In this document: positions 44,301-55,361 of the stretch, piece after piece | Layout: the number at the start of each line of letters is the position of its first letter | Numbering within the stretch: the first letter of the stretch is position 1 | Origin: Arthrobacter ruber | Lineage (GTDB): Bacteria > Actinomycetota > Actinomycetes > Actinomycetales > Micrococcaceae | Reading direction: 5' to 3' | Assembly (NCBI RefSeq): GCF_002954225.1 | Contig: NZ_PPTH01000011.1 | Coordinates: forward strand, 129,934 to 193,933 | Length of the DNA stretch: 64,000 nt | The notes under the pieces: model-generated | Database searches by the model: none | Told to the model about the DNA's origin: nothing | What the model saw: the letters and a program-made list of their open reading frames with translations, nothing else | Position numbers and translations under genes: made by a program

Positions 44301-45712
44301 GAAGGGGTGGGTTCTCTTCTGGAGGTGGAGGACGTCGGAGTGGCCGCCGCATCCGCGTCGGGCGCGTGCGGCGTCTTGCGGGCGAAGGACAGCAGGACGC
44401 CCACGGCGGCGAGCGTGAAGGTGAGGGCGGACCCTCCGTAGGAGATGAAGGGCAGCGGCACCCCGATGACGGGGAGCAGCCCGGTGACCATGCCGACGTT
44501 GACGAAGGCCTGGCCGATGAGCCAGACGAGGATCGAGCCCATCAGGATCCGTACGAAGGGATCGGTGTAGCGCAGCGCCACCCGGATGGTGGCGACGGCC
44601 AGGATGCCGAAGAGCAGGACCACCACGAGGGTGCCGAGCAGCCCGAACTCCTCGCCGATGATCGCGAAGATGAAGTCGTTGTGCGCCTCGGGGATCCAGT
44701 TCCACTTCTGGCGGCTCTGGCCCACACCCACCCCGAACCAGCCTCCGGAGGCCATGGCGAACAGCCCGTTGTCGGACTGCAGGCACAGGTCGGCGCCGTC
44801 GTCGCAGTTCAGACGCAGCCAGGCACTGACGCGCCCGCCGCGGTTGGAGCTGGTGGCGACCATCAGGAGGGAGCCGGCCAGCGCCGCGAGGCCCGCGAGG
44901 GTGAACAGCTTCATCGGTGCCCCCGCGAAGAACAGCGCGGCTCCGGCGATCATCATCAGCACCAGGCCGGTGCCGAGGTCGCCGCCGATGAGCACGAGCC
45001 CGATCGGCAGGCCGCCGAACGGCAGGGCAGGGATCATCGCGTGCTTCCAGTCCCTGATCAAGGCCTTCTTGCGCTCGAGCACGGTGGCGAACCACAGGGC
45101 CAGCGCGAGCTTCGCCGGTTCGGAGGGCTGGAAGGACTGGCCGCCGATCATGATCCAGTTCTTGTTGCCGTTGATCTCCTCGCCGATCACGAGGACGAGG
45201 ACCAGCAGCACGATCGCGATGACGAGGCCGGGCCAGGCCAGTGCCTTGTAGGCGCGGGGCCCGAGCCGGGAGAGGACGAACATCAGGACGATCCCGATGC
45301 CGGCCCAGACGGACTGCTTGAGGAAGAGGTCGAAGCGTTCCTTGCCCTCGGAGATCGCCTCCACGGAGGACGCGGAGAGGACCATCATGAGGCCGATGGC
45401 CGTGAGTGCCAGCGCGGCACCGAGGATGAGGTAGTAACTCGATCCCGAGGGCGTGCGGTCCGACCCCTCGAGGAGCATCCAGCCGCGCCGCAGCCGCGCT
45501 CGGAGACCCTTCGCAGGCTGCTCCTCGGGCTGGGCTACCGGCGCCGTCGCCGTCGTCGCACCGGCCCGGACGGTGTGCGCCTTGACTGCCGGACTGGCGG
45601 GTACGCGCGGGTGCACCGGACCGGACGGGCTCGCAGGCCGCGCCGCCTCCGTGCTCCGTGCCGGCCGGACGGAGGGCTTGCGTCCTCCTGGACGGGTTGG
45701 CGTGGCCATCAC
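44297..45712 (-). CDS. ftsW: SEDS glycosyltransferase FtsW
   Basis: A 471-residue polytopic SEDS protein that polymerises lipid II at the septum with its partner PBP. A basic, Ala/Pro-rich cytoplasmic N terminus of about 80 residues is followed by about ten helices, for example [24 protein letters not shown] motifs: [24 protein letters not shown], the loop [21 protein letters not shown], and [19 protein letters not shown]. The extracellular loop [22 protein letters not shown] holds two cysteines. The first codon is GTG followed at once by ATG, overlapping murD by 4 bases. Confidence 0.95.
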   Translation of the reverse strand: MMATPTRPGGRKPSVRPARSTEAARPASPSGPVHPRVPASPAVKAHTVRAGATTATAPVAQPEEQPAKGLRARLRRGWMLLEGSDRTPSGSSYYLILGAALALTAIGLMMVLSASSVEAISEGKERFDLFLKQSVWAGIGIVLMFVLSRLGPRAYKALAWPGLVIAIVLLVLVLVIGEEINGNKNWIMIGGQSFQPSEPAKLALALWFATVLERKKALIRDWKHAMIPALPFGGLPIGLVLIGGDLGTGLVLMMIAGAALFFAGAPMKLFTLAGLAALAGSLLMVATSSNRGGRVSAWLRLNCDDGADLCLQSDNGLFAMASGGWFGVGVGQSRQKWNWIPEAHNDFIFAIIGEEFGLLGTLVVVLLFGILAVATIRVALRYTDPFVRILMGSILVWLIGQAFVNVGMVTGLLPVIGVPLPFISYGGSALTFTLAAVGVLLSFARKTPHAPDADAAATPTSSTSRREPTPS

Positions 45713-47274
45713 GACTCCTTCGCGGTTGTCCCCTGGCCGCGTGCCCCGACGGCGGCCATGAAGGCGGAGCCGCGGTGTGCATAGGAGGAGAACTGGTCCA
45801 TCGATGCGGCGGCCGGTGCCATGAGCACGGTGTCGCCCTCACGGGCCAGACGTGCCGCCTCGGCGACGGCCCACTGCATCAGGGCCTCCCCGGTTGCCGG
45901 ATCGGTCGATCCGCCGTCGTGCCCCCGACCAGTCTGGGGCTCGGGGTGGAGTGACACCGGGACATCGGGCGCGTGTCGGGCGAGCGCGTCCTGCAGCGGC
46001 GCCGGGTCGGCGCCGAGCAGGATCACGGCCCGGAGTCTCGCGGCGTGGTCCTTGACGATCTCGTCGTAGGACACGCCCTTGGACAGGCCTCCCGCGATCC
46101 AGACGACGGAGGAGAACGACGCGAGGGACGCCGAGGCCGCGTGGGGGTTGGTGGCCTTCGAGTCGTTGATCCACAGCACCCCCGCCTCGTTGGCGACCAC
46201 CTGAATGCGGTGGTCCCCTGGCTGGAAGGCGCGGATGCCGTCACGGACCGCCGCCGCCGGGATGCCGGCGGCGCGCACGAGGGCCGCCGCCGCCAGCGCA
46301 TTGGCGACCAGGTGACGAGGGACCACCTCGCCGAGTTCCCCGATGGAGGCGAGTTCGGCGGCGGAGTCCTTGCGCTGCTCGATGAAGGCGCGGTCCACGA
46401 GCAGGTCCTCGACCACGCCCACCATGCTGATCGACGGCATGCCGGTGGTGAAGCCCACAGCCCGGCAGCCCTCGATGACGTCGGCGTCCTCGACCATGGC
46501 CTCCGTCTCCCGCTGCTCCACGTTGTAGACGCAGGCGATCCTCGTCCGCTCGTAGACCGAAGCCTTGGCCGCGCGGTACGCCTCGTAGCTGCCGTGCCAG
46601 TCCACGTGGTCCTCGGCGATGTTGAGGCAGACGCTCGCCAGGGGCGAGATGGAGTGGGCCCAGTGCAGCTGGAAGCTGGACAGCTCGACCGCGAGGAAGT
46701 CGTAGCCCTGCGGGTCGCGGATGACGTCGAGGATCGGCGTCCCGACGTTGCCCGCCGCCACGGCCCGCTTGCCGGCGGCCAGGAGCATCGACTCGGTGAG
46801 GCCCACCGTCGTGGTCTTGCCGTTGGTCCCGGTGATGGTGAGCCACTCGGCCGTGGGACGTCCCCGGCGCTCGCGCACGCGCCAGGCCAGTTCGACGTCG
46901 CCCCAGATCGGCACGCCGGTGGCCGCGGCCTCCGCGAGCAGCGGCTGGGTGGGGCGCCAGCCGGGCGAGGTCACCACGAGCTCGGCCTGCCCGCCGTCGA
47001 CGGGCGGGAGCGCGGCGGCGTGGTCGGCACCGAGCAGGACGTCGCGGGCACCGACGATCCGCAGGGTGTCCGCCTTCGCCCGGTTCTCCTCCGTGTCGCC
47101 GGCATCGACGACGACGACGACGGCGCCCAGCTCGATCAGCGTGTCCGCGGCGGAGAAGCCCGAGGCACCGATGCCGGCGACGACGACCCGCAGACCGGCC
47201 CAGTCGGCGTCCCACGTGGTGAGTCCGCTCAGGCGCGGGGTCTCGACAGGGGTGGTTCCGTCCGGTGCGCTCAT
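45709..47274 (-). CDS. murD: UDP-N-acetylmuramoyl-L-alanine--D-glutamate ligase
   Basis: A 521-residue Mur ligase adding D-Glu. Seen: the N-terminal Rossmann part [21 protein letters not shown], the P-loop [25 protein letters not shown], and the domain-3 [14 protein letters not shown] and [15 protein letters not shown] chose the ATG at 47274, which overlaps the mraY stop by 4 bases as every neighbour does; an in-frame ATG four codons upstream (47286) is also possible. Confidence 0.95.
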   Translation of the reverse strand: MSAPDGTTPVETPRLSGLTTWDADWAGLRVVVAGIGASGFSAADTLIELGAVVVVVDAGDTEENRAKADTLRIVGARDVLLGADHAAALPPVDGGQAELVVTSPGWRPTQPLLAEAAATGVPIWGDVELAWRVRERRGRPTAEWLTITGTNGKTTTVGLTESMLLAAGKRAVAAGNVGTPILDVIRDPQGYDFLAVELSSFQLHWAHSISPLASVCLNIAEDHVDWHGSYEAYRAAKASVYERTRIACVYNVEQRETEAMVEDADVIEGCRAVGFTTGMPSISMVGVVEDLLVDRAFIEQRKDSAAELASIGELGEVVPRHLVANALAAAALVRAAGIPAAAVRDGIRAFQPGDHRIQVVANEAGVLWINDSKATNPHAASASLASFSSVVWIAGGLSKGVSYDEIVKDHAARLRAVILLGADPAPLQDALARHAPDVPVSLHPEPQTGRGHDGGSTDPATGEALMQWAVAEAARLAREGDTVLMAPAAASMDQFSSYAHRGSAFMAAVGARGQGTTAKES

Positions 47275-48371
47275 CCCACGACCCATTCCGCGTAGAAGAT
47301 CCCGAGGGCCACAGCGACGAAGAGCCCGGCGACGATCCAGAACCGGACCACCACCGTGACCTCGGCCCAGCCCTTGAGTTCGAAGTGGTGCTGCAGCGGC
47401 GCCATCTTGAAGACGCGCTTGCCGCCGGAGAGCTTGAAGTACCCGACCTGGATGATCACCGACAGCGTGATGACCACGAAGAGTCCGGCCAGGATCACCA
47501 GGAGCAGCTCCGTGCGGGACAGGATGGCGAACCCTGCGATGGCGCCGCCGATCGCCAGCGAGCCGGTGTCACCCATGAAGATCTTCGCGGGTGAGGTGTT
47601 CCACCACAGGAAGCCCACCAGCGCGCCGCACATGGATCCGGCGATCAGGGCCAGGTCCAGCGGATCGCGTACCTCGTAGCAGACGCTCCCGGCACCGGGT
47701 GAGCCGCAGCTCTGGTTGCTCTGCCAGATGCCGATGAGCATGTAGGCGCCGAACACCAGGATGGAGGCACCCGCCGCGAGGCCGTCCAGCCCGTCGGCGA
47801 GGTTCACTCCGTTGCTGGCGCCGGTGATGATGAGGTTCGACCAGATCACGAAGAGGATGGCACCGAGGACCGTCCCGGCGAATGCGAAGTCGATCGGCGT
47901 GTCACGGATGAAGGACACGGCCGTCGACGCCGGGGTCCGCCCCTCGGCGTTCGGGAACTGGAGGGCGAGGACGCCGAAGACCACGCCGACGGCGGTCTGC
48001 CCGATCATCTTGGCGGGGGCGCTGAGGCCGAGGCTGCGCTGCTTGGAGATCTTGATGTAGTCGTCCGCGAAGCCCACGAGCCCCATGCCCGCGGCCAGGA
48101 AGAGCAGCAGCAGGCCTGAGGCGCTGGGCCCGCCCACCGGGGAGCCGACGGCCATCATCAGCAGGTGCGTCAGGAAGTACGCGAGCAGCACCGACCCCAC
48201 GATCACGGCCCCGCCCATGGTGGGCGTGCCGCGCTTGGTGTGGTGCGCCGTGGGTCCGTCGTCGCGGATGAACTGGCCGTACCCCTTGTTGACCAGGAGC
48301 CTGATGAACAGGGGCGTGCCGACGAAGGCGAAGAACAGTGCCGAGGCCGAGCCTATGAGGAGTGCTATCAC
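47271..48371 (-). CDS. mraY: Phospho-MurNAc-pentapeptide transferase
   Basis: A 366-residue, ten-helix membrane enzyme that makes lipid I from UDP-MurNAc-pentapeptide and decaprenyl phosphate. Seen: the catalytic regions [51 protein letters not shown], the [12 protein letters not shown] loop, and [12 protein letters not shown] with the metal/UDP histidines. GTG start overlapping the murF stop by 4 bases. Length is typical. Confidence 0.97.
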   Translation of the reverse strand: MIALLIGSASALFFAFVGTPLFIRLLVNKGYGQFIRDDGPTAHHTKRGTPTMGGAVIVGSVLLAYFLTHLLMMAVGSPVGGPSASGLLLLFLAAGMGLVGFADDYIKISKQRSLGLSAPAKMIGQTAVGVVFGVLALQFPNAEGRTPASTAVSFIRDTPIDFAFAGTVLGAILFVIWSNLIITGASNGVNLADGLDGLAAGASILVFGAYMLIGIWQSNQSCGSPGAGSVCYEVRDPLDLALIAGSMCGALVGFLWWNTSPAKIFMGDTGSLAIGGAIAGFAILSRTELLLVILAGLFVVITLSVIIQVGYFKLSGGKRVFKMAPLQHHFELKGWAEVTVVVRFWIVAGLFVAVALGIFYAEWVVG

Positions 48372-49882
48372 GGCTGCTGGGCCTTTCCGGAGGCGTCGGG
48401 TCCGTCCGCCTCGATGAATACCGGGGAATCCTGCTCCTGCGGGGTACCGGACGGGTCGGGCCGGGCGATGCGGTCGCCGAGGAAGCGCAGTCCCGCGCCG
48501 TTGGAGGACTTGAGGAGCACGATGTCGCCGGGCGCGAGTTCGGCCGCGAGCATCCGCTCCGCCGCCGCGACGTCGTCCACGTGCACGGCCTCACTCCCCC
48601 ACGAGCCCTCGAGCACGGCGCCGTTGAACAGGGCCCGCGTGTTCGGTCCCACGCAGACGAGCTTGGAGATGTTGAGCCGGACCGCGACGCGGCCGAGGAG
48701 GTCGTGCTCCTCGATGGAGCGGTCGCCCAGCTCCAGCATCTCGCCGAGCACCGCCCATGTCCGCCGGTGTCCGGAACGTCCGAGCTCGGCGAGGGTCCGG
48801 AGGGCAGCACGCATCGACTCGGGGTTGGCGTTGTAGGCGTCGTTGATGACGGTCACGCCGTCGGCCCGCTCGGTGCGTTCCATCCGCCAGCGACTCGCGG
48901 CCCCCTGGGTACGCAGGCTCGACGCGATGTCCGCGGGAGCGCAGCCGACCTCGTAGGCGACGGTCGCGGCGGCCAGCAGGTTCGTGGTGTGGTGGAGCCC
49001 GAGCAGCGGGGAGACGATGTCGTGCTCGCTGCCGTCGGGGAAGCGGAGGGTGAAGGACGGGTTGCCGTCGGCCGTCGTCGTGCTGTTCCGTGCCCGCACC
49101 ACGGGCGCGCCGTCCGCCGTGAAGTCGTCCGACGCCGTGAAGAAGGCCACGCCTGCACGGGTGCGGCCCTGCATGGCGAGGACGCGTTCGTCGTCGGCGT
49201 TGGCCACTGCGGTGCCGCCGGGGGTGAGGGCCTCGAAGAGCTCGCCCTTGGCGCGGGCGATGTTCTCCACGCCGCCGAACTCACCGGCGTGGGCGGAGCC
49301 GACGCCGAGGACGACGCCGACGTCCGGCTGCACGAGCGAGGCGAGGTAGGCGATGTGGCCGGGCTTGGTGGCCCCCATCTCGATGACGAGGTACCGGGTG
49401 TCCCAGTCCGCCTCGAAGACGGTCAGGGGCACGCCGACCTCGCCGTTGTAGGAGCCGCGGGGCGCCACGGTGGGTCCCTTCGCCGCGAGGACGCCGGCCA
49501 GCAGGTCCTTCGTGGTGGTCTTGCCCGCGGAGCCGGTGATCCCGATGACCGTCAGCTCGCCGTTGGCCCGCAGGCGGCGGACGGTCTCGGCGGCCAGCGC
49601 GCCCATGGCGAGGACGGCGTCGGGTACGACGACGGACGCGAACGGCACGCCGTCGGGTCCGGTCACCTCACGCTCGGCCAGGGCGAGGACGGCGCCGCGC
49701 TCGAAGGCGGCGCCGACGAAGAGGTGCCCGTCGGACTCCTCGCCGGGCTTGGCGACGAAGAGCGAGCCGGGGCCGCTCTCCCGGGAATCGGTGGCTGCGG
49801 AGGTGACGGTGAGGGCGGGATCGGCCCCGATGAGGGCTCCGCCGGTGAGTGCCGCGATCTCGGCTGCGCTGAATTCAATCAT
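48368..49882 (-). CDS. murF: MurF, adds the terminal dipeptide
   Basis: A 504-residue Mur ligase that adds D-Ala-D-Ala to the UDP-MurNAc-tripeptide. Seen: a MurE-like N-terminal domain with [26 protein letters not shown], the P-loop [29 protein letters not shown], and [17 protein letters not shown] in the third domain. The ATG start is 6 bases after the murE stop, close enough for coupling. The C terminus has a short acidic tail. Confidence 0.96.
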   Translation of the reverse strand: MIEFSAAEIAALTGGALIGADPALTVTSAATDSRESGPGSLFVAKPGEESDGHLFVGAAFERGAVLALAEREVTGPDGVPFASVVVPDAVLAMGALAAETVRRLRANGELTVIGITGSAGKTTTKDLLAGVLAAKGPTVAPRGSYNGEVGVPLTVFEADWDTRYLVIEMGATKPGHIAYLASLVQPDVGVVLGVGSAHAGEFGGVENIARAKGELFEALTPGGTAVANADDERVLAMQGRTRAGVAFFTASDDFTADGAPVVRARNSTTTADGNPSFTLRFPDGSEHDIVSPLLGLHHTTNLLAAATVAYEVGCAPADIASSLRTQGAASRWRMERTERADGVTVINDAYNANPESMRAALRTLAELGRSGHRRTWAVLGEMLELGDRSIEEHDLLGRVAVRLNISKLVCVGPNTRALFNGAVLEGSWGSEAVHVDDVAAAERMLAAELAPGDIVLLKSSNGAGLRFLGDRIARPDPSGTPQEQDSPVFIEADGPDASGKAQQP

Positions 49883-49888
49883 GACGGT

Positions 49889-51538
49889 TCAGGACTCTAT
49901 CCCGGCCGGGGAAAGCCCAGAGAATCCGTGCCTTGTCAACGCGGACCGTAGCTCCACGCGGTCGTCGAGGGACAGATTGACGCCCTTCACTTCCTGCCAG
50001 ACCTCGTGTCCGCGGCCCGCGATGATGACGGTGTCCGCGGCACGGGCGAGGGCGACGGCGCGGTCGATCGCCTCGGCGCGCGGGAAGACCTCCAGCACCT
50101 CGCACGCGAGTCCCTCGTCCCGGACGGCCGCCTCTGCGCCCTCACGCACCGCGCGGCGGATGACGGCGTCGTCCTCGTCGTGGGGGTCGTCGTCGGTGAC
50201 GATGAGGATGTCGGACAGGCGTGCGCCGACGGCGCCCATGACGGGGCGCTTCGACTCGTCCCGCTGTCCGGTGGCGCCGAACACCGCGATGACGCGGCCG
50301 CCGGGCCTGCGGACCGAGCCGAGCGTGCGCTCGAGGGCATCGGGGTTGTGGGCGAAGTCGACGATCGCGGCCGGCTCCTCGCCGACGAGCTGCATGCGGC
50401 CGGGGACCTCGGTGGTGAAGGGGTCGGCGGCGTCGAGGGCGCGCTGGAGATCCGCCAGCGGGACTCCCGAGGCCAGGACCATGACGGTCGCCAGGGCGGC
50501 GTTGGAGATGTTGAACGTCCCGGGCAGGCCGCTGCGGATCCGCAAGCGCTCCCCCGTCGGCGACCGCAGCACGAAACCGTGCCCGAGCCCGCTGGGCTCG
50601 ACGTCCGTGACGGTCCAGTCGGCCGCCGTCCCGCCGTCGGGCGCGGGATCGGGCGCGGGGTCGGTGCGGAGTGTCAGGACGGGCACCTCCGCGGACGCGG
50701 CAAGCCTGCGTCCCCAGGGGTCGTCGACGATGACGACGGCCCGGCGGCAGCGCGCCGGCGTGAAGAGCGATGCCTTGACCGCGTAGTAGTCCTCCATGGT
50801 GCCGTGGAGGTCGAGATGGTCCTGGGTGAGGTTGGTGAAGCCCGCGACGTCGAAGCGTACGCCGTCCACCCGCCCGAACTCGAGCGCGTGGGAGGACACC
50901 TCCATGGAGGCCGCACCGAGGCCGCGCTCGCGCATCAGGGCGAGGAGACCGTGCACCTGCGGGGATTCGGGCGTGGTCAGCGCACTGGGGATGGCCTCGC
51001 GGCCCGCCCGGATCTCGATCGTGCCGATTAGTCCGGTGGAGTGCCCGAGCGCCTCCAGGAGGGCGTTGAGGAAGTAGGTCGAGGTCGTCTTGCCGTTCGT
51101 GCCCGTGATGCCGAAGAGCGTGGGTGCCGGAGCGTCGTCGGGCTGGCTGTCGAAGAGGACCCGGGCGAGGGGGCCCACGGCACGTCGGGGGTCCGGGACG
51201 ACGACGACCGGGGGGAGGTCCGCGCCCGAGGCCGCGGCCCGGTCCTCGATGATGCGGGCGCCGGCGGCGTCCGTCAGGACGGCGAGTGCTCCGGCGCGGA
51301 GGGCCTGGTCGGCGAAGTCGGCGCCGTGCCGCGTGGCCCCCGGTAGCGCGGCGTACACGTCGCCGGGCAGGACCGCCCGCGAGTCGAGGGTGATGCCGGT
51401 GACGGTGGGGAGATCCACCGGGACGGTCGGACCGGCAGGTGCGCCGATGGCGGCGAGGGCCGCCGACAGGCTGACCGGGTGCGGGGCATGCGGCCGCATC
51501 AGGGCAGCGGCGCTCCCCTGCGGCGTGTTCGATTGCAC
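49889..51538 (-). CDS. murE: MurE, adds the third stem-peptide residue
   Basis: A 549-residue Mur ligase adding the diamino acid. Seen: GITLDSRAVLPGDVYAALPG, the P-loop [47 protein letters not shown] and VDFAHNPDALERTL. The substrate loop reads TDDDPHDED (D451-P452-H453) instead of the DNPR that recognises meso-diaminopimelate. That fits the L-lysine wall type of Arthrobacter relatives but is not itself the S. aureus DNPA motif. GTG start. It lies 18 bases after the ftsI stop. Confidence 0.95.
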   Translation of the reverse strand: MQSNTPQGSAAALMRPHAPHPVSLSAALAAIGAPAGPTVPVDLPTVTGITLDSRAVLPGDVYAALPGATRHGADFADQALRAGALAVLTDAAGARIIEDRAAASGADLPPVVVVPDPRRAVGPLARVLFDSQPDDAPAPTLFGITGTNGKTTSTYFLNALLEALGHSTGLIGTIEIRAGREAIPSALTTPESPQVHGLLALMRERGLGAASMEVSSHALEFGRVDGVRFDVAGFTNLTQDHLDLHGTMEDYYAVKASLFTPARCRRAVVIVDDPWGRRLAASAEVPVLTLRTDPAPDPAPDGGTAADWTVTDVEPSGLGHGFVLRSPTGERLRIRSGLPGTFNISNAALATVMVLASGVPLADLQRALDAADPFTTEVPGRMQLVGEEPAAIVDFAHNPDALERTLGSVRRPGGRVIAVFGATGQRDESKRPVMGAVGARLSDILIVTDDDPHDEDDAVIRRAVREGAEAAVRDEGLACEVLEVFPRAEAIDRAVALARAADTVIIAGRGHEVWQEVKGVNLSLDDRVELRSALTRHGFSGLSPAGIES

Positions 51539-51556
51539 GGTGTTCTGGCCTCCGGG

Positions 51557-53362
51557 TCAGTATTCGACCGGGTAGATGTCCGGTTTGGTGGTCGAGGCCG
51601 GGACGTTGTCGGCGTTCAGGACCTGCTTCATGACCTTCTGGAAGGACTCGCCGGGGATCAGGTAGTAGAGATCGCCCTTGGGCCTCTGCAGCGTGATGAC
51701 GACGACGTACTTCGGGTCCTCGATCGGTGCGATCCCGGCGTAGGACAGAGTGTAGCCGTCGTAGCCTCCGGACGGGCTCGGCGCCTCGGCGGTTCCCGTC
51801 TTGGAGCCGACCCGGTACTGCTCGAGCTCCCCGGACTTGCCGGAGCCCTCCTGGGTCACGGTCTCGAGCATCTTGCGCATCTCGGCGGCGGTGCCCTCGG
51901 AGACCACCTCCGTGCCCTCGGCCTGCGGTACCACGTGCTCGGTGCCGTCGGGGTCGATGTAGGCGTCGATGAGCCGTGGCTGAAGGCGGACGCCGTCGTT
52001 CGCGATCGTCTGGTAGACCATGGCGGTGTGGAGGGCCGTCTGTGTGAGGCCCTGGCCGAACAGCACGGTGTACTGCTGGCGGTCGTCCCACTTGTCCGGC
52101 GTAGTGAGCAGCCCCTGGTTCTCCTCGTTCATGCCAGTCCCGAGGGGCTCCCCGATCCCGAACTTCTTCAGCCAGTCGTAGCGTTCCTGCTTGGTCAGCT
52201 TCTCGCCGATCTGGACGGTGCCCGTGTTCATGGATTTGGCCAGGATGCCCGCCGCGGTGCGGTGCTCGGTGCCGTGCTCGGAGGAGTCCTTGAAGGTCTG
52301 GTCGTCCACGGTGTAGCGGTTCTCGAGCGTGAACTTCGACGTGGGCTCGATCAGTCCCTCCTCCAGCGCGGCAGCCAGCGTGATGACCTTCGTCGTCGAG
52401 CCCGGCTCGAAGGACGCGCTCAGGGAGTTGGGGCGACGCTGCTCGGGAGGGGTCGCCGTCGGGTCGTTGGGGTCCGGCGTCGTGGACTCGGCCATGGCGC
52501 GGATCGCACCGGTCGCGGTCTCGACGACCACGATGTTGCCCCATTCCGCCTTGTAGTCCTTCACCTGGGAGGCGATGGTCTGCTGCGCGAACCACTGCAG
52601 GTCCTGGTCGATGGTGAGCCGGACGTCCTGTCCGTCCACCGCCGGGATGTCCTCGTTGGTGGCGTAGGGGATGCGGATGCCGTCCCCGCCGATCTCGAAC
52701 GTCCGCCGGCCGGGCGTGCCCTCCAGAGCGTCATTGAGGGAGTACTCTAGGCCCTCCTGGGGCTCACCGTTGGCGGACACGAACCCGATCACCGATCCCG
52801 CCACGGGGCCTGCGGGGTAGGTCCGGACGCTCGTCTCGTCGGCGTAGACGCCGGGGAAGCCGACGGCCATGACGCGGTTCTTGACCTCGGGTGTGACGGA
52901 CTTCGCGACGTAGTTGAAGGTCGCCTCACCCAGGATCGCTTCCTCGAGGGTAGCGGCGTCGATGCCGAGGATCGCCGACAGTTCGGTGAAGCCCTGCTCG
53001 ATCGGCACGTCGGTCTCGCGCCGGACGCCGTTCTCCTCCTCCGGGTCCTCCACGGTGCGGCTGAACTGTTCGACGGCGCTGAGCCGCTGGTCCACCACGA
53101 TGTCGTAGCGCTCGACGCTGCGGGCGAAGTACTTCCCGTTCTTGTCGACGAGCGAACCTCTGACGGGCTGCACCTCGGTGGAGGTGAGCCGCTTGGACAG
53201 TCCGGCCTGCGCCATCCCGTTGAGGTCGAGCGCCTGCAGCTGGAACAGGCGTACGCCGAGGACCAGCAGCAGGATCAGGACGAAGGCCAGCCCCACGCGG
53301 AGCCGGGTCGAGCCGAGGGCCAGGCGGAGGCTGTCTGGGCTGCCGGAGCGTGCAGGGGTCAC
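51557..53362 (-). CDS. ftsI: Septal transpeptidase FtsI (class B PBP)
   Basis: A 601-residue class B penicillin-binding protein that crosslinks septal wall with FtsW. A short cytoplasmic N terminus and one helix (about 20-40, LRVGLAFVLILLLVLGVRLF) precede the dimerisation domain (RGSLVDKNGKYFARSVERYD). The transpeptidase domain has the nucleophile S322 in FEPGSTTK, SMN in AKSMNTGTVQ, and VGSKTGTAE. No PASTA domains. The GTG at 53362 is chosen because homology begins there and AAGGA lies upstream; the frame stays open 49 codons further up. Confidence 0.95.
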   Translation of the reverse strand: MTPARSGSPDSLRLALGSTRLRVGLAFVLILLLVLGVRLFQLQALDLNGMAQAGLSKRLTSTEVQPVRGSLVDKNGKYFARSVERYDIVVDQRLSAVEQFSRTVEDPEEENGVRRETDVPIEQGFTELSAILGIDAATLEEAILGEATFNYVAKSVTPEVKNRVMAVGFPGVYADETSVRTYPAGPVAGSVIGFVSANGEPQEGLEYSLNDALEGTPGRRTFEIGGDGIRIPYATNEDIPAVDGQDVRLTIDQDLQWFAQQTIASQVKDYKAEWGNIVVVETATGAIRAMAESTTPDPNDPTATPPEQRRPNSLSASFEPGSTTKVITLAAALEEGLIEPTSKFTLENRYTVDDQTFKDSSEHGTEHRTAAGILAKSMNTGTVQIGEKLTKQERYDWLKKFGIGEPLGTGMNEENQGLLTTPDKWDDRQQYTVLFGQGLTQTALHTAMVYQTIANDGVRLQPRLIDAYIDPDGTEHVVPQAEGTEVVSEGTAAEMRKMLETVTQEGSGKSGELEQYRVGSKTGTAEAPSPSGGYDGYTLSYAGIAPIEDPKYVVVITLQRPKGDLYYLIPGESFQKVMKQVLNADNVPASTTKPDIYPVEY

Positions 53363-53426
53363 GGAGGAATCCTTGTCGATCGTCAGGTGCTGTGCGGGAT
53401 GCGGCAGTCGTCGGCGTGTCGCCCCG

Positions 53427-54113
53427 CTAGCGGTCGGATCCGAGCTGCTCGGGGGCCGGGATGGTGCCCGAGGCCGAGCTGTCCGTCCCGCCGCCTGCAG
53501 CAGCGGCACCGGTATCGCCGTCGGCCACGGAAGGGGCCTCGCCCGCGTCGGCCGCCGGCTCCTCGGCGACCGGAGGGGAAGCGACGGCGGCCGGCGCCGG
53601 CTGCACCGTGTCCAGTCGGGGGGCTGCGATGAGCGCCCCGGGCTTGGGCCCTTCCTTCGCGGGCTCCGGCGTGCCCGTCATCCTCTTCGTCTCCAGGTCG
53701 ATGGTCCCGAATGTCGGGGAGGAGACCATGCCGAGCTTCGTCGCAGCGGCCGCGAGGTTCTGGGGGGCTTCCTTGCCCTCGATCTCGAGCACGAGGGCCT
53801 CGTTCTGCTGGCTCAGCGCCACCTGCTGGTTCCGGAGCTGGACGAGTTCGTACTGGGTGCCGGAGACGGAGATGTTGAGCATGAGCACGGCCGCAAGTGC
53901 CGCACCGAGCACGAGCAGGATGAAGACCGCGAAGGGCACGCGCCGCCGGGCCGGGCGCGCGGGCACCACGGAGAGCGGCGTGCGAGGTCTCGGCTGCGGG
54001 GCAACGGCACCCGGGGCGCTCCCGGTCAGCCGCTCCGGGGCGACGGCGAGAGCGCCGTGTCCGGCGTAGGCAGTGGCGCGGTGGCGCTTCTCAGCAGTCA
54101 ATACCTGGCTCAT
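53427..54113 (-). CDS. FtsL-like membrane protein
   Basis: A 228-residue bitopic protein at the ftsL position between rsmH and ftsI. About 58 cytoplasmic residues, one helix (59-80, [21 protein letters not shown]), then a short coiled coil ([26 protein letters not shown]) with heptad leucines. [14 protein letters not shown] is a segment typical of FtsL/DivIC. The last 90 residues are an Ala/Pro/Asp-rich tail without family counterparts. Sequence identity to FtsL is weak by nature, so the name rests on place and shape. The ATG overlaps the rsmH stop by 4 bases. Confidence 0.82.
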   Translation of the reverse strand: MSQVLTAEKRHRATAYAGHGALAVAPERLTGSAPGAVAPQPRPRTPLSVVPARPARRRVPFAVFILLVLGAALAAVLMLNISVSGTQYELVQLRNQQVALSQQNEALVLEIEGKEAPQNLAAAATKLGMVSSPTFGTIDLETKRMTGTPEPAKEGPKPGALIAAPRLDTVQPAPAAVASPPVAEEPAADAGEAPSVADGDTGAAAAGGGTDSSASGTIPAPEQLGSDR

Positions 54114-55111
54114 CTGGTCTTCCTGTCGACGGGTGCTGCCTTGATGCGTTCGACCGCGCGCAGCTTGGCGGATGCCGCGCGTGGGTTCTCCTCGATCTCC
54201 GCTGCCGTCGGCGCTTCCGTGCCGCGCGTGAGCGAACGGAGGTACGCCTTGTGCTCCTCGAGCTCCACCGGGAAGCCGACGGGTGCCGAGGACCTCGTAC
54301 CCGCGGTGAAGGCGCTCTTCACGATGCGGTCCTCGAGGGAGTGGTAGGACATCGCGACGACCCTGCCGCCCAGGACGACGGAGTCGACGGCCGCCGGGAC
54401 CGCGCGCTCCAGCACGGACAGCTCCTGGTTGACCTCGATGCGCAGCGCCTGGAAGGTCCTCTTGGCGGGGTGTCCCCCCGTGCGGGCTGCGGAGGCCGGC
54501 ACCACGCCGCGGATGACGTCGACGAGCTGAGAGGTCGTCCGGAGGGGCTCGGCCTCCCGTGCGGTCACGATCGCGGAGGCGATCCGCCCCGCGAACTTCT
54601 CCTCGCCCCAGGTGCGGATGATGCGCAGGAGGTCCTCGGAGGCGTAGGTGTTGACGACCTCGGCGGCCGTGATGCCGCTGCTCGTGTCCATGCGCATGTC
54701 CAGGGGCGCATCGTAGGAGTAGGCGAAGCCGCGATCGCGCTCGTCGAGCTGCAGGGAGGAGACGCCAAGGTCGAAGAGCACGCCGTCGACGTCCTCGATC
54801 CCGAGGTCGTCCAGCACCTCGGGCAGTTCGTCGTAGACGGCGTGGACCAGGTCGGTGCGGTCGGCGAAGGCCGCGAGGCGCTCCCCGGCCAGGCCGAGCG
54901 CCTCGGTGTCGCGGTCGATGCCCACCAGGTGGGCCGCGGGGAAGCGCTCCAGCATGGTCTGGGAGTGGCCGCCCATGCCCAGCGTCGCGTCGACGACGAC
55001 GGGGCGGCGCCCTGCGGCCTCGGCGGAGGCTACGGCCGGGGCGAGGAGTGAGACACAGCGGTCGCGGAGGACGGGGACGTGCCGGTCACCCGTCGGCCGG
55101 TCTCCGCCCAT
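54110..55111 (-). CDS. rsmH: 16S rRNA (cytosine-N4)-methyltransferase RsmH
   Basis: A 333-residue SAM-dependent enzyme that methylates N4 of C1402 in the ribosomal P site. Seen: [17 protein letters not shown], the SAM site [53 protein letters not shown], and [18 protein letters not shown] with [11 protein letters not shown]. The frame extends 37 codons up, but the ATG at 55111 has GGAGGGA ahead and gives the family start. It is separated from mraZ by 250 bases holding a hairpin. Confidence 0.95.
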   Translation of the reverse strand: MGGDRPTGDRHVPVLRDRCVSLLAPAVASAEAAGRRPVVVDATLGMGGHSQTMLERFPAAHLVGIDRDTEALGLAGERLAAFADRTDLVHAVYDELPEVLDDLGIEDVDGVLFDLGVSSLQLDERDRGFAYSYDAPLDMRMDTSSGITAAEVVNTYASEDLLRIIRTWGEEKFAGRIASAIVTAREAEPLRTTSQLVDVIRGVVPASAARTGGHPAKRTFQALRIEVNQELSVLERAVPAAVDSVVLGGRVVAMSYHSLEDRIVKSAFTAGTRSSAPVGFPVELEEHKAYLRSLTRGTEAPTAAEIEENPRAASAKLRAVERIKAAPVDRKTR

Positions 55112-55224
55112 GCGTCCACTCCCTCCTGCAGCTCGCCGTAGATCGTCCCAGTGTGTTGCTGCAGGCCGGCGGGAGGCGGTGTCCTTCTCTTGAATCAGAC
55201 CCCCATCCGGCCGGAGGGTCATCG

Positions 55225-55250
55225 CCTGGCTCCGGGGAAGTGGAGCCAGG
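55225..55250 (-). promoter_or_regulatory. Hairpin in the mraZ-rsmH spacer
   Basis: A perfect 9-bp stem CCTGGCTCC/GGAGCCAGG with an 8-base loop lies 112 bases past the mraZ stop and 114 before the rsmH start. There is no U-tract. It could be a partial terminator or attenuator, or an RNA-stability element. Confidence 0.5.
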
Positions 55251-55361
55251 TGGTGGACCGTGTCCGGCGGCTGGAGATCTCATCCAAGAGGATTCGCCCA
55301 TCCGCGAGTACTTGCTGCGTCGTCGTGCTCTTCGTGCCTGTCGTGCGTGTCCTGCCGTATT

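Noticed and set aside
43182..44352. murC reading frame extended 390 codons upstream
   Set aside because: The added part is an out-of-frame shadow of murG; homology and the ATGA overlap place the start at 43182.
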